Below are positions 6,983 through 17,125 of a stretch of DNA of 32,161 nucleotides, in pieces. The position numbers and the translations under genes were made by a program. Numbering within the stretch: position 1 is the stretch's first letter; every line of letters starts with the position of its first letter. The stretch covers positions 1 through 32,161 of the forward strand of contig CAZMSZ010000040.1 in assembly GCA_964569055.1 (NCBI GenBank), written 5' to 3'. A model generated the notes under the pieces. The model saw only the letters and a program-made list of their open reading frames with translations, had not been told where the DNA came from and did no database searches. This DNA is from JAWLGW01 sp964569055 (GTDB lineage: Bacteria > Planctomycetota > J058).

Positions 6983-8397
6983 GTGGATCTCGAGAAGCTG
7001 AGGATCGACCGCAGCAAGCCGCGTCGGCGGCCTCCCTCCGGGGGTGGGCGCTGGCTCAAGGTCGTGGCGCTGGCGCTGCTCGTGGGCGCGGTCGCGGTGT
7101 TCTGGCGGCCGATCACCTCGGCGATCGATCGGGTGCGGCTCCCGACGGTGCGGGTGGCGCGGGTCGATCGCGAGCACCCGGCTGCCGTGGGCGCGGTCGA
7201 GGGCATGGCGGCCAACGGCTACGTGGTCGCCGCGCGGCGGGCCGCGCTCAGCGCGGACACGCCTGGGCGGATCGTGGAGATGCGCGTGCAGGAGGGCTCC
7301 GTCGTCCAGGAGGGCGACGTGGTGGCGCGGCTGTACGCCGAGGAGTACGAGGCGGCGCTGCGGCGGGCGGAGGCCGACGCGCGCGCGGCGGCGGCCGCGG
7401 TCGAGCGGGCGCAGGCGCTGCTCGTGGCGGCGCGGGTGGAGGTGGCGCGGAGCGAGGCGGCCGAGGCGGCGGCGCGCTCGGCGCTGCGGGCGGCCGAGGC
7501 GGAGCTGGCGCTCGCCAATCAGGAGATGGTCCGGGTCGAGGCGCTCGTCGAGCAGGGCGTGTTCACCACCCGCGAGCTCGACCAGGCGCGGGCCACCTTG
7601 CGGCGCGCCGAGGCGGAGCAGGCGCGGATCGCGTCGCTGCTCGCGGTCGCGGTCGAGGCCGTGGCCGCGGCCCGCGCCCAGCTCGGGGTCAGCCAGGCCG
7701 ACCTCGGCGTGCTCGAGGCCCAGACGCAGGCCGCCCGGGCCGCCCAGGCCCTGGCCGAGGCCACGCTCGCCAAGACGTTCGTGCGCGCCCCGTTCAGCGG
7801 GGTGGTCGTGCTCAAGGACGCCGAGGTGGGCGAGGTCGTCTCGCCCAACGTCATGGGCGGGGCGAGCACCCGCGGCGCGGTCGCCACGCTGGTCGACTTC
7901 GCCTCGCTCGAGGTACAGGCGGACGTCCCCGAGACCAGCCTGCACGCGGTGGCGGTCGGGGCGCCGGCGCGGGTGTTCCTCGACGCCTTCCCCGACCAGC
8001 CCTACGCGGGCGAGGTCTCTCGGATCTGGCCCACGGCCGACCGGCAGAAGGCGACCGTCGAGGTGCGCGTGCGCCTGCTCGAGCCCGACCAGCGCCTGCG
8101 CCCCGAGATGGGCGTGCGCGTGGTGTTCCTGCCCGAGGGCGCCGAGGCGCCGGCGCAGGGGACCGAGCCCGCCGAGCTGGCGCTGCTGGTGCCCGAGGCC
8201 GCGCTGGTACGCGACAAGGGGCGGGTCAACGTGTTCGTGCTCGAGCGCGACGTGGTCGAGCTGCGCCCGCTCGAGATCGGCCCGCGCCGCGGCGGGCGGG
8301 TGGCGGTCCGCTCGGGCCTGCGCGAGGGCGAGCGGGTGGTGCTCGAGCCGCCGCCCGGGCTCGTCGACGGCGATCGGGTGCAGCTCGAGGAGGCGAA

Positions 8398-8401
<4 letters not shown>
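6983..8401 (+). CDS. HlyD/RND-type periplasmic adaptor subunit of an ABC exporter
   Basis: I start this 472-residue protein at GTG 6983 (VDLEKLRIDRSKP) and not at the in-frame ATG 6926, because the sequence upstream is the antisense oxygenase remnant. Residues about 25-45 are a signal anchor (VVALALLVGAVAVFW). The biotinyl-lipoyl half-domains are GYVVAARRAALSADTPGRI...VQEGDVV and KTFVRAPFSGVVVLKDAEVGEVV. Between them is a long Ala/Glu/Arg-rich coiled-coil hairpin (about 120-265). The beta-barrel (LEVQADVPETSLHAVAVG...) and membrane-proximal domains follow. MacA- and HlyD-like adaptors bridge the inner-membrane ABC transporter to an outer-membrane channel. The stop overlaps the start of the ATPase gene (GTGA), and the next three genes complete the transporter. 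No outer-membrane factor is in the window. Confidence 0.92.
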
Positions 8402-9222
<821 letters not shown>

Positions 9223-9225
9223 GCC

Positions 9226-10392
9226 GTGCCGGTCCGCCTGCTGGTCAAGAACCTCGGCGCGCACCCCGTGCGCACCCTGCTCACGATCCTGTCGCTGACG
9301 GTGGCCGTGTTCCTGATCTGCACCTTGCAGGGGCTGTTGACCGGGCTCAACGCCGGGGTGGCGGGCTCGGCCAGCAACCGGCTGATCGTGCAGTCGGCGG
9401 TCAGCCTGTTCGTGTCGCTGCCGCTCTCCTACCAGAGCAAGATCGAGGGCGTGCCCGGCGTCAGCCGCACCACCAAGTTCCAGTGGTTCGGCGGGATCTA
9501 CCGGGATCCCTCCAACTTCTTCGCCCAGTTCGGCGTCGACTCCGACCGCTTCTTCGAGGTCTACCCCGAGGTCGACCTCATCGCCGGGAGCAAGGAGGCG
9601 TTCCTCGCCAAGCCGACGGCGTGCGTGGTCGGGCGACGCCTCGCCGAGCGCTACGGCTGGAAGGTGGGCGACCGGATCCCGCTGATCGGCACGATCTTCC
9701 CCCGCAACGACGGGCGCCCCTGGGAGTTCGAGGTGGCGGGCGTGTTCGTGGCGCGCAGCCCCAACGTCGACGAGAGCACCCTGTTCTTCGACTACGACTA
9801 CCTCGACGAGGCGCTCGAGGCAGGCGCGACCGGGGGCCCGCGCGGGGTCGGGGTGTACGTGCTCGACATCGCCGGCGACGCCGACCCGGTGAACGTGGCG
9901 GCCGCGGTCGACGCGCTGTTCGAGAACGGACCGCAGCGCGTGCAGACCACCACCGAGGCCGAGTTCCAGCGGCAGTTCGTGAGCATGCTCGGGAGCATCC
10001 CCACCCTGCTCGGCTCGATCGGCGGCGGCGTCCTGTTCGCGATCGTGCTGGCGGTGCTCAACACCATGCTCATGGCCGGCCGCGAGCGGACCCGCGACTT
10101 CGGGGTGCTCAAGGCGCTCGGCTTCCCCGACGGGACCGTGTTCGCGCTGCTCCTGGGCGAGGCGCTCCTGATCGGCGCGCTCGGCGGCGGGCTCGGGGTG
10201 TCGCTGGCGCTGCTGAGCGAGCCCGCGCTGGCCGAGGCGCTGCGCATGATCGTGCCCGCCTACGAGGTGACCCGCCAGACGACCGCCTTCGGCTTCGGGC
10301 TCAGCCTGGCGGTGGGCCTGCTCGCGGGCCTCTTCCCGGCCTGGCTCGCCAGCCGGCTCGAGTGCGTGGAAGCCCTGCGGGCGGAGGTGTGA
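9226..10392 (+). CDS. FtsX/MacB-type ABC transporter permease 1
   Basis: This 388-residue protein starts at GTG 9226, 3 bp after the ATPase stop. It has one N-terminal membrane helix (about 15-37, TILSLTVAVFLICTLQGLL) and a large periplasmic MacB-type core domain (about 40-255). Three C-terminal helices form the FtsX domain (about 258-385), including GGGVLFAIVLAVLNTMLMAGRERTRDFGVLKALGFP. The TRDFGVLKALG coupling motif is typical of the family. It is one half of the membrane unit driven by the upstream ATPase. The cargo cannot be read from the sequence. Confidence 0.92.
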   Translation: MPVRLLVKNLGAHPVRTLLTILSLTVAVFLICTLQGLLTGLNAGVAGSASNRLIVQSAVSLFVSLPLSYQSKIEGVPGVSRTTKFQWFGGIYRDPSNFFAQFGVDSDRFFEVYPEVDLIAGSKEAFLAKPTACVVGRRLAERYGWKVGDRIPLIGTIFPRNDGRPWEFEVAGVFVARSPNVDESTLFFDYDYLDEALEAGATGGPRGVGVYVLDIAGDADPVNVAAAVDALFENGPQRVQTTTEAEFQRQFVSMLGSIPTLLGSIGGGVLFAIVLAVLNTMLMAGRERTRDFGVLKALGFPDGTVFALLLGEALLIGALGGGLGVSLALLSEPALAEALRMIVPAYEVTRQTTAFGFGLSLAVGLLAGLFPAWLASRLECVEALRAEV

Positions 10393-10393
10393 C

Positions 10394-11563
10394 GTGGCGC
10401 TCCCGCCCCTGAACTACAACGCGCGCAGCCTGTTCGTCCGGCGCTCCTCGACCCTCCTCACGGTGTTCGGGATCGGGGCCACGGTGGCGGTGCTGGCCGG
10501 CGTGCTCGCCCTCCAGCGCGGGTTCGCCTCGCTCTACACCGAGAGCGGCCGCGAGGACGTGGCGATCTTCATGCGGCCCGGCGCGACGTCCGAGGGCGAG
10601 AGCGCCTTCCAGGCCGAGCGCGCCGAGCTGCTCGTCAAGGAGACCCCCGAGATCGCCCGCGATGCGGAAGGGCAGCCGCTGGCCGCCAAGGAGCTCTACC
10701 TCGCGGTCCGGCTGCGCAAGCAGGCCGGCGGCGAGACCAACGTCCCGATCCGAGGGGTCGAGCCCCAGAGCTTCACGCTCGCGGGCGAGGCCCTGCGCCT
10801 GATCGAAGGGCGCCGCTTCACGCCGGGGAGCGACGAGCTGATCGTGGGGCGCGCCCTGGCCAACCGGATCAGCGGAGCCCGCGTCGGCGACGTGCTGATG
10901 CTCAACACCACGCCCTTCCGCGTGGTCGGGATCTTCGACACCGACGGCCCGGCCCGCTCCGAGCTGTGGGGCGACGTGGAGCGCCTGCGCGACGCCCTCG
11001 AGCGGGGGATCTACAGCCGCGTCGTCGCGCGCGTGCGGCCGGGCACCGACCTGGCCGCGCTCGCCGCCCGCCTCGAGGACGACGTGCGCGTCCCCGCGAA
11101 GGTCGTCTCCGAACGCGAATACCTCGCCAGCCAGACCGCCGCCGTCTCGTACACGCTGTGGATGCTGGGCGCGTTCCTCGGCGTGGTCATGGGCACTGCC
11201 GCGGTGTTCACCGGCACCAACACCATGCTCTCGGCCCTCTCGGCGCGCAGCCACGAGATCGGGGTGCTGCTGGCGATCGGGTTCCGCCCGTTCCCGGTGT
11301 TCCTGTCGTTCCTGTTCGAGGCGCTCCTGCTCGGCTTCCTCGGCGGCGTGGTCGGCTGCCTGATGGTCCTCCCGCTCCACGGGATCGAGACCGGCACCAC
11401 CAACTTCCAGACCTTCACCGAGGTCGCCTTCGCGTTCCGCGTCACCCCCGACCTGTTGGCGCTGTCGGTCGGGTTCGCGCTCGTCCTCGGCCTCACCGGC
11501 GGGCTGATCCCGGCCTGGATCGCGGCGAGCAAGGATCCCGCGGAGGTATTGAGGAGGAGATAG
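10394..11563 (+). CDS. FtsX/MacB-type ABC transporter permease 2
   Basis: This 389-residue protein starts at GTG 10394, immediately after the previous stop. It has the same layout as its neighbour: N-terminal helix (about 19-40, TVFGIGATVAVLAGVLALQ), a periplasmic domain with an LIEGRRFTPGSDELIVG segment (about 135-151), and three C-terminal FtsX helices carrying SARSHEIGVLLAIGF and the closing GGLIPAWIAASKDPAEVLRR. Its sequence differs clearly from permease 1, so the pair is likely to act as a heterodimer and not as duplicate homodimers. It is the last gene of the exporter operon and converges on the glycan block. Confidence 0.92.
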   Translation: MALPPLNYNARSLFVRRSSTLLTVFGIGATVAVLAGVLALQRGFASLYTESGREDVAIFMRPGATSEGESAFQAERAELLVKETPEIARDAEGQPLAAKELYLAVRLRKQAGGETNVPIRGVEPQSFTLAGEALRLIEGRRFTPGSDELIVGRALANRISGARVGDVLMLNTTPFRVVGIFDTDGPARSELWGDVERLRDALERGIYSRVVARVRPGTDLAALAARLEDDVRVPAKVVSEREYLASQTAAVSYTLWMLGAFLGVVMGTAAVFTGTNTMLSALSARSHEIGVLLAIGFRPFPVFLSFLFEALLLGFLGGVVGCLMVLPLHGIETGTTNFQTFTEVAFAFRVTPDLLALSVGFALVLGLTGGLIPAWIAASKDPAEVLRRR

Positions 11564-11575
11564 TCTGCCTCGAGG

Positions 11576-11591
11576 CGCTCTACCCTGAGCG
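11576..11591 (+). terminator. Weak hairpin after exporter operon
   Basis: CGCTC (11576-11580) and GAGCG (11587-11591) form a 5-bp stem with a 6-nt loop, 13 bp after the last permease stop and upstream of an AT-richer stretch. It is the only terminator-like structure I see between the convergent operons, and it is weak. Confidence 0.25.
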
Positions 11592-11647
11592 ACAGCGCAT
11601 TCCATTGACATTCGGATTGATATTCGCTGTTGATATTCCGTGCTGTC
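11591..11647. repeat. AT-richer ATTCCG-type array bracketed by a GACAGC/GCTGTC inverted repeat
   Basis: Three 12-bp units occur in tandem: ATTGACATTCGG (11604-11615), ATTGATATTCGC (11616-11627) and, after one extra T, GTTGATATTCCG (11629-11640). CATTCC precedes them. The inverted repeat GACAGC (11591-11596) / GCTGTC (11642-11647) encloses the array. It lies between two convergent stop codons and is clearly less GC-rich than anything around it. Confidence 0.6.
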
Positions 11648-11653
11648 TTCCTG

Positions 11654-13564
11654 CTATCTCCTCGACTCGTGGCGCCTCCTCCGCATCACCACCACCGGCC
11701 CGAGGTCCTCGATCGGCTCGTAGTGCTCGGCGATGAACCGCACGATCGCGCCGTCGGAGTCGAGGTCGTCGCGCACTGGCTCGAGCTGGGTGGGGTAGAG
11801 GTACCAGCGTCGCAGGTAGCGCAGCTTCTGCGCGCCGCGGTCCACCTTCCACGGGCGCTGGAACGAGGCGCTCACCAGCAGGTGCTCGAACCGGCCCACG
11901 TCGGCCAGCTTGCGGGCCAGCTCCTCGGGCGTGTAGACGCCGACCGCGCCAATGAAGTATTCGGGCCCGAGCAGGCGCCGCTCGAACAGGTAGGCCTCCG
12001 CCTCGGGGAGCGCGCCGTAGGTGGCGAACGGGACGCCGATCCCGGGGTAGCGCGCCAGCTTCGGCAGGTAGGACAGGTCGCGCGGCGTGAACGTGGCGCG
12101 CTGGGTGGCCAGCCAGGCGCTCGCCGTGCCGAGCGGGTCGCGCAGCAGCGGCCGCACCGGGAGGCCGAAGAAGTTGACCAGGTTGGCCACGTTGAACAGC
12201 ACCACCGCCACGAGCACGTAGCCCCCCGCGAACGCGGCCAGCGGGCGCGGGCCGGGCCGGCGCGCCAGCGCGAGCAGCAGGAGCAGGCTGGGGCCCAGGC
12301 CGTACAGCAGCACGTGCGGCGGATCGGCGCGGCCGAGCGCGCCGGGCATCAGCACCACCGTGGTCCCCGCCAGCGCGCCCACCAGCGGCGCGTCGGGGGC
12401 CTCGTCGCGCAGGGCCGCCGCGAGCGCGGGGGGGACCAAGACCGCCAGCGTGAGCAGGTAGAACGCGATGTGGGCCGCGGGGAGGAGCGGCAGGTTGTTG
12501 GCCCCGGCGGAGAAGCGCAGGAGCGAGCCGTAGTACGCGGCGGGCAGGAAGGCGCGCGCGCCGAGCGCGGCGACGGTCAGCCCCAAGGCCGCGCCGACGA
12601 GCACCAGCCGATCGCGGCGCAGCGTGAACACCGCGTAGCCCAGCCAGCCGAGCGCGAACGCCACCCCCACCTCGGGCGAGATCACGATGTTCGCGGCGGC
12701 GAGCAGCGCGACCGCGCCCGCCGAGCCGGCCAGGCGCCAGCCGATCGAGGCCGGAGCCAGCCGCGCGAGCAGCCGGTGGCCGAGCAGGATCGAGGCCAAC
12801 GGGAGCAGGTAGCGGAGCGTGACCCCGTTCAGCCCCATGTAGGGCGCGAAGCCCGCCAGGGCGACCAGCGCGAACGCCAACCCGCGCCGCCGCACGGGCC
12901 CAGCCGCGTAGGTGGCCAGGTAGAAGGCGCAGCCCAGGCCCGCCAGGTTGAGCAGCAGGTGCGACACGAAGTAGGCCGTGAGGTCGGACACGCCGAGCGG
13001 CGCGAGCGCCGCGTGGACCGCGCTCGGGGCATACGCCAGGAGCGGGCCGTACTCCGACTGGAAGTCGACGTAGGGCGCCAGGCCGTAGTGCTCCATGAGG
13101 CGCATGCGGTGGACGAAGTGGCGCACCTCCCAGGTGAGCCAGGCCTCCGAGGAGCGCACGGTGTACTGGTAGCCGATCCAGGTCAGCAGGGCATACACCC
13201 CCGCCAGGGCGCCCAGCAGCCCCAGCGGCAGCGGTCGCGCTCCCTCCTCGTCGCGCCCCTCGTTCGCGCTCGACCCCGGGTAGCTCGCGCGCGGTCCGCG
13301 CGCGCCGCCGAAGCGCCACGCCAGCAGGCTCGCCACCCCGAGCACCCCGGCGATCCCGAGCACCGCCACCGCGTTGTTGAACCCGAAGGCGTAGGAGGTC
13401 GAGACCAGCAGCTCGGTGGGCGGGAACCACAGCGGCGCCTCGAACGCCGCCAGCCACAGCGCGACCGCCAGCAGCGCCGCGCCCGCCCAGACTCGAGCGC
13501 GAGCTCGCGTCTGCTCACCCGTCGCGTTCGTCGCCACGTCCTGCTCCAGCACCGTCGCGCTCAT
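11654..13564 (-). CDS. Polytopic membrane protein, possible GT-C-like glycosyltransferase
   Basis: This 636-residue protein starts at ATG 13564, whose ATGA overlaps the stop of the previous gene, so it is translationally coupled to the glycan operon as its last gene. About ten to twelve membrane segments run from residue 25 to about 480, followed by a soluble C-terminal part of about 150 residues (from TASAWLATQRATFTP on). The first outer loop after residue 120 contains SEAWLTWEVRHFVHRM and then YVDFQSEYGPLLAY, a layout similar to GT-C proteins, where an acidic residue in the first loop binds the lipid-sugar donor. The canonical DE or DxxY motif of the neighbouring GT-C genes is absent. It could equally be a membrane partner or polymerase-like protein. 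I do not recognise the family. Confidence 0.75.
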   Translation of the reverse strand: MSATVLEQDVATNATGEQTRARARVWAGAALLAVALWLAAFEAPLWFPPTELLVSTSYAFGFNNAVAVLGIAGVLGVASLLAWRFGGARGPRASYPGSSANEGRDEEGARPLPLGLLGALAGVYALLTWIGYQYTVRSSEAWLTWEVRHFVHRMRLMEHYGLAPYVDFQSEYGPLLAYAPSAVHAALAPLGVSDLTAYFVSHLLLNLAGLGCAFYLATYAAGPVRRRGLAFALVALAGFAPYMGLNGVTLRYLLPLASILLGHRLLARLAPASIGWRLAGSAGAVALLAAANIVISPEVGVAFALGWLGYAVFTLRRDRLVLVGAALGLTVAALGARAFLPAAYYGSLLRFSAGANNLPLLPAAHIAFYLLTLAVLVPPALAAALRDEAPDAPLVGALAGTTVVLMPGALGRADPPHVLLYGLGPSLLLLLALARRPGPRPLAAFAGGYVLVAVVLFNVANLVNFFGLPVRPLLRDPLGTASAWLATQRATFTPRDLSYLPKLARYPGIGVPFATYGALPEAEAYLFERRLLGPEYFIGAVGVYTPEELARKLADVGRFEHLLVSASFQRPWKVDRGAQKLRYLRRWYLYPTQLEPVRDDLDSDGAIVRFIAEHYEPIEDLGPVVVMRRRRHESRR

Positions 13565-15276
13565 CGAGCCCCTCGCTCCACGTCACCCGCCACGACCCCG
13601 CGCACGCGCTCGTAGACCCGCGCCGTGGTCCCGTCGAACCCGACCTCGCGATGCACCTCGCGCCACAGGTGCGGGTGGGCCTCCACGATCGGTAGGGCGT
13701 AGCGCACCGTGTCGGGGTAGCCCTGCGCGTCCACGATCAGGAACCGCACCGGCACCGCGTCGAGCAGGCGCTGCCCCTCGGCGGGGTCGACCACCAGCGG
13801 CGGCAGCACCGCCTTGACCCGCGTCCGCACCCACGCCGTGTGCGTGGCCACGGTGGCCATGACGTCGCCGGGCTCGGCGTTGCGGCCGACCCAGTCGACG
13901 GCGGCGTCGAGGGTCAGCCAGGCCGGGTTGTAGTGGAGGTGGCGCGCGACGCGCACCCCGTCGCTGCCGCGGTAGACGACCTCGGTCGCGTTGATCAGCA
14001 CCCGCCCCGCCCACACCGCCTCGGCGGCGAGCACCGTGGCGAGGAGCGTCGCCAGCGCGGCGGTCGCCAGCGGCGCGGCCCGCCCGGGGAGCGCCCGGGC
14101 GCGCCGGCGCAGCGCCCGCAGGCCGACCGCCAGCAGGATCGCCAGGAACGGCGCCGAGGGGGTCAGGTAGCGGTGGTACTGCTCCGGCCAGGGGGTGAGC
14201 GCGATCACCCCCGCCGAGGCCGCGATCAGGAGCGGCAGGAACGGTCGCCCGCACCGGGCGAGCCGCACGCCGCCCAGCACGATCAGCGCGGTCACCGCCA
14301 GCATGGGCACGTAGGCCGGCCAGCTCGGCTTGCCCAGCCCGAGCCGGCGCGTGACCGCCTTGAAGGGCCAGGTCCAGGCGGTGAACGGGACGGTGGTCGC
14401 GGCCGCCACGGCGACCGGGAGCGCGGTCGTGTTGCGCAGCGTGCGCAGCGCCACCTGCCCGGCGTCCGCCTCCCCCAGCTCGGGGCGGAACGGGTCGATC
14501 AGCCGCGCGTTCTCGGCGTAGGGGACGTTGGAGAAGTAGTAGCTCGCCCGCTGGTAGGGATAGGCGGGCTGCCGGTACTCGGGGCTGGCCGTGACGCTCG
14601 CCACGTAGCCTTGCCAGAGCAGCACCGGCGCCAGCGCGACCGCCGCGCGCGCGGCCGCTCGGCCCCAGCGCCGCCGCAGCAGCGCCTCGAGCACCCAGGC
14701 CGCGAGCAGCGCGATCCCGGCGGTGCGGAGCGCGTAGGCGCAGAGCGCGGCCGCGCCCACCCCCGCGGCGGCCCAGCGGCTCTCCGTCCGTCGCCAGCGC
14801 TCGTGCAGCAGGGCCATGCTCACGGCGGCCAGCGCGAAGGGGGTCTCGGTGTAGAGCAGGTCGGAGAAGCTGTAGGCCATGAGCGAGAGCGTGGCCACCA
14901 GCGCCGCCACCAGCGCCCAGGCCGGCGGGAGGAACCGCCGCGCCAGCGCGTAGCTGCCGAGCGCCAGCGCGAGCGACAGGAGCATGAAGGTCGCCCGCAG
15001 GGCCGGGCCCACCCGGGCGAACTCGCTGGTCCCGAGCGCCCACTGGTGCGCCGCGATCAGCGCCGGCAGCCCCGGCGGGTACTGCACGGCCGCGATCTCC
15101 CCCGGCTCGTTGAGCAGCCGGTAGCCCGCGCCCTCATAGAGCGCGGTGCCGAGCACGTAGTACACGCCCCCGTCCGAGCGCGGATCGATCGGGCCGGAGC
15201 CGCGCGGCGCCCACAGCGCCGCCGCCACGAGCAGCACGAGCAGCGCGCACAGCGCGTCCTGACGACGTCGGCTCAC
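13561..15276 (-). CDS. GT-C membrane glycosyltransferase (ArnT/PMT-like), paralogue B
   Basis: I start this 571-residue protein at GTG 15276, whose GTGA overlaps the upstream stop; a longer frame to 15393 would run through the neighbouring gene. About eleven membrane helices are visible. The first outer loop reads DPRSDGGVYYVLGTAL, then GYRLLNEPGE and VQYPPGLPAL, with the acidic residue and aromatic pattern of ArnT/PMT-type GT-C enzymes. These move a sugar from a polyprenyl-phosphate donor to an acceptor outside the inner membrane. A second loop has DLLYTETPFAL. The C-terminal soluble part (about 430-571) includes DWVGRNAEPGDVMAT. It closely matches the next upstream gene across the whole N-terminal half, so the two are tandem duplicates. 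Acceptor unknown. Confidence 0.85.
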   Translation of the reverse strand: MSRRRQDALCALLVLLVAAALWAPRGSGPIDPRSDGGVYYVLGTALYEGAGYRLLNEPGEIAAVQYPPGLPALIAAHQWALGTSEFARVGPALRATFMLLSLALALGSYALARRFLPPAWALVAALVATLSLMAYSFSDLLYTETPFALAAVSMALLHERWRRTESRWAAAGVGAAALCAYALRTAGIALLAAWVLEALLRRRWGRAAARAAVALAPVLLWQGYVASVTASPEYRQPAYPYQRASYYFSNVPYAENARLIDPFRPELGEADAGQVALRTLRNTTALPVAVAAATTVPFTAWTWPFKAVTRRLGLGKPSWPAYVPMLAVTALIVLGGVRLARCGRPFLPLLIAASAGVIALTPWPEQYHRYLTPSAPFLAILLAVGLRALRRRARALPGRAAPLATAALATLLATVLAAEAVWAGRVLINATEVVYRGSDGVRVARHLHYNPAWLTLDAAVDWVGRNAEPGDVMATVATHTAWVRTRVKAVLPPLVVDPAEGQRLLDAVPVRFLIVDAQGYPDTVRYALPIVEAHPHLWREVHREVGFDGTTARVYERVRGVVAGDVERGAR

Positions 15277-17105
15277 GGCGCGCGCTCCTCGGGTCGGGTG
15301 GCCGCGGGGCTGGCCCCGAGCCGCGGGGCGTCCTGACCCACGCGCTGGAACACGCACAGCAGCCCGCTCGGCGCCACGAACACCCGCCGCCACAGGTCGG
15401 GGTGATTGACGATCGCGGGCGGGGTGAAGTCCTGCGCCAGCTCACCGCCCGAGTACGAGAAGCCGTCCACGATCACGTAGCTCGCCGGGACCGAGTCGAG
15501 CAGGCGCTGCGCCTCGTCCGGCGCGCGCGAGCGCGGCGGCTGGACCGCGCGCCGGCCGGTCTCGAGCCAGGTCCAGTGGGGCGCGACCGTCACCACGACC
15601 GCATCGCGCTCCGCCCGGCCGCGCAGCCAGGCGAGCGCCTGGTCGAAGTCGCTCCAGGCGGCCTCGAAGTAGAAGCGGCGCGTGACCCGCTCCACCCCGC
15701 CCGCGTCGCGGTAGGGCGCCCAGCCCGCCTCCGAGAGGTACATCCGGTAGAGCCCGGCGAGCTGGCTGCCGCCGATCGCGGCCGCGAGCGCGAGCAGGCC
15801 CGCGCTCGCCGCCACCCGACCTCCCCGCCCGCGCGCGCGCAGCGCCCGCGCGGCGACGCTCGCCGCGAGCACCAGGCAGGCCGCGAGCGGCGGGATCAGC
15901 GGGGTCAGGTAGCGGACGAACTGGTCCTCCCAGGGGCTGAGGCAGATCAGCGCGGCCGTGGCGCCCACCAGCAGCGGGACGAGCAGCTCGCCGCGGCGCG
16001 CGAGCAGCGCCAGCCCCCCGAGCACGAGCAGCCCCAGGCCCAGCTCCGCCAGCTTCGCCAACCGGCGGCGGGTCGGCCCCTCGGCGCCCGTCGCCTTGCG
16101 GACCACCTCGCGCCAGAAGGGGTCTTGGACCGAGACCATTTCGCCGAGCGAGCGCGGCATGCGCAGCGCGTGCTTCGCGGTGCGGCGGGCGATCCGGGCC
16201 GGGGTCGCGGGCCCCTTGGCGGGGTCGAACGGGTCGAACAGCGCGACGTTGTCGGCGTAGCTGACGTTGTACATGAGGTACGGGGCGCGCTGGTACGCGT
16301 AGGCGGTGCGCGCGTAGTCCGGGCCGGTGCGGACGTGCTGCACCCAGCCTTGCCAGGCCACGAGCGGGACCGCGGCCAGCGCCGCCCGAGCCGCCGCGTG
16401 ACGCCAGCGGCGGCGGAGCAGCGCCTCGCCCACCCAGGCGGCCATCAGCGCGACCCCGAGCGTCCGCAGCAGGAACGCCACCGCGAGCAAGGCGCCCGCG
16501 GCGAGCTCACCCCGCCAGCCGCGCGCGCGCCGGCACACCAGCAGGAACGCGAGCAGCGCCACGCCGAACGGGAGCTCGGCGAACAGCGAGTCGCTCATGA
16601 ACAGCGTCCACGGGTGCAGCGCGACGATCGCCCCGACCGCGAGCGCGCCCAGGGGCGGGAGCCAGGTCCGGGCGAGGGCATAGCCCAGGAGCACGAACGC
16701 GAGCGTGGCCGCGGCGTAGGTCCAGCGCAGCGCCTGGCCGACCACGGTCGGCTCCTCGCTGCCGAGCGCGACCTGGTGCGCGGCGACCAGGAGCGGCAGC
16801 CCCGGCGGGTACTGCACCGCCTGGATCTCGCCCGGCTCGTTCAGCAGGCGATAGCCCTTCCCCTGCTGGAGCGCGGTGCCGAGCACGTAGTACACCCCGG
16901 CGTCCCAGCGCAGGTCGATCGGCCCGCCCAGCAGCCGCGGCGAGCACAGCAGGGCCACCAGCGCCACCAGCGCCAGCAGGCAGCGCCGGTCGGCCCGCGG
17001 GAGCCGCCGGGCGAGGGCGAAGCGGTCGTGGCCGGCGGAGGCAGGGCCCCCGGCGGCGCCGCCCTCCTCCGGCGGGGAGAGCGGCACGGCGGGTCGTTCG
17101 CTCAC
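15273..17105 (-). CDS. GT-C membrane glycosyltransferase (ArnT/PMT-like), paralogue A
   Basis: I choose GTG 17105 as the start (VSERPAVPLSPPEEGG), 20 bp after the epimerase stop, giving 610 residues. A Pro/Gly-rich cytoplasmic N-terminus of about 45 residues precedes the first helix (CLLALVALVALLCSPRLL). The first outer loop is DLRWDAGVYYVLGTAL, then GYRLLNEPGE and VQYPPGLPLLVAAHQ; SLFAELPFGVALLAF follows. These are the donor-site features of ArnT/PMT-type GT-C enzymes. About eleven helices are followed by a C-terminal soluble part (about 480-610, with DQALAWLRGRAERDAV). Its stop overlaps the start of paralogue B. The two probably add sugars to related acceptors, or one has diverged after duplication. 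Confidence 0.85.
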   Translation of the reverse strand: MSERPAVPLSPPEEGGAAGGPASAGHDRFALARRLPRADRRCLLALVALVALLCSPRLLGGPIDLRWDAGVYYVLGTALQQGKGYRLLNEPGEIQAVQYPPGLPLLVAAHQVALGSEEPTVVGQALRWTYAAATLAFVLLGYALARTWLPPLGALAVGAIVALHPWTLFMSDSLFAELPFGVALLAFLLVCRRARGWRGELAAGALLAVAFLLRTLGVALMAAWVGEALLRRRWRHAAARAALAAVPLVAWQGWVQHVRTGPDYARTAYAYQRAPYLMYNVSYADNVALFDPFDPAKGPATPARIARRTAKHALRMPRSLGEMVSVQDPFWREVVRKATGAEGPTRRRLAKLAELGLGLLVLGGLALLARRGELLVPLLVGATAALICLSPWEDQFVRYLTPLIPPLAACLVLAASVAARALRARGRGGRVAASAGLLALAAAIGGSQLAGLYRMYLSEAGWAPYRDAGGVERVTRRFYFEAAWSDFDQALAWLRGRAERDAVVVTVAPHWTWLETGRRAVQPPRSRAPDEAQRLLDSVPASYVIVDGFSYSGGELAQDFTPPAIVNHPDLWRRVFVAPSGLLCVFQRVGQDAPRLGASPAATRPEERAP

Positions 17106-17125
17106 GGGTACGCCTCGGCCTCCGC

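Noticed and set aside
11630..13615. 661-aa plus-strand frame opposite the last glycan-block gene
   Set aside because: No domain, biased composition, and it covers a clearly membrane-type protein on the other strand. The same applies to the long plus-strand frames at 13840-15336, 15402-17228, 17174-18673, 18201-19937, 19808-21469, 20859-23459 and 24766-26379.
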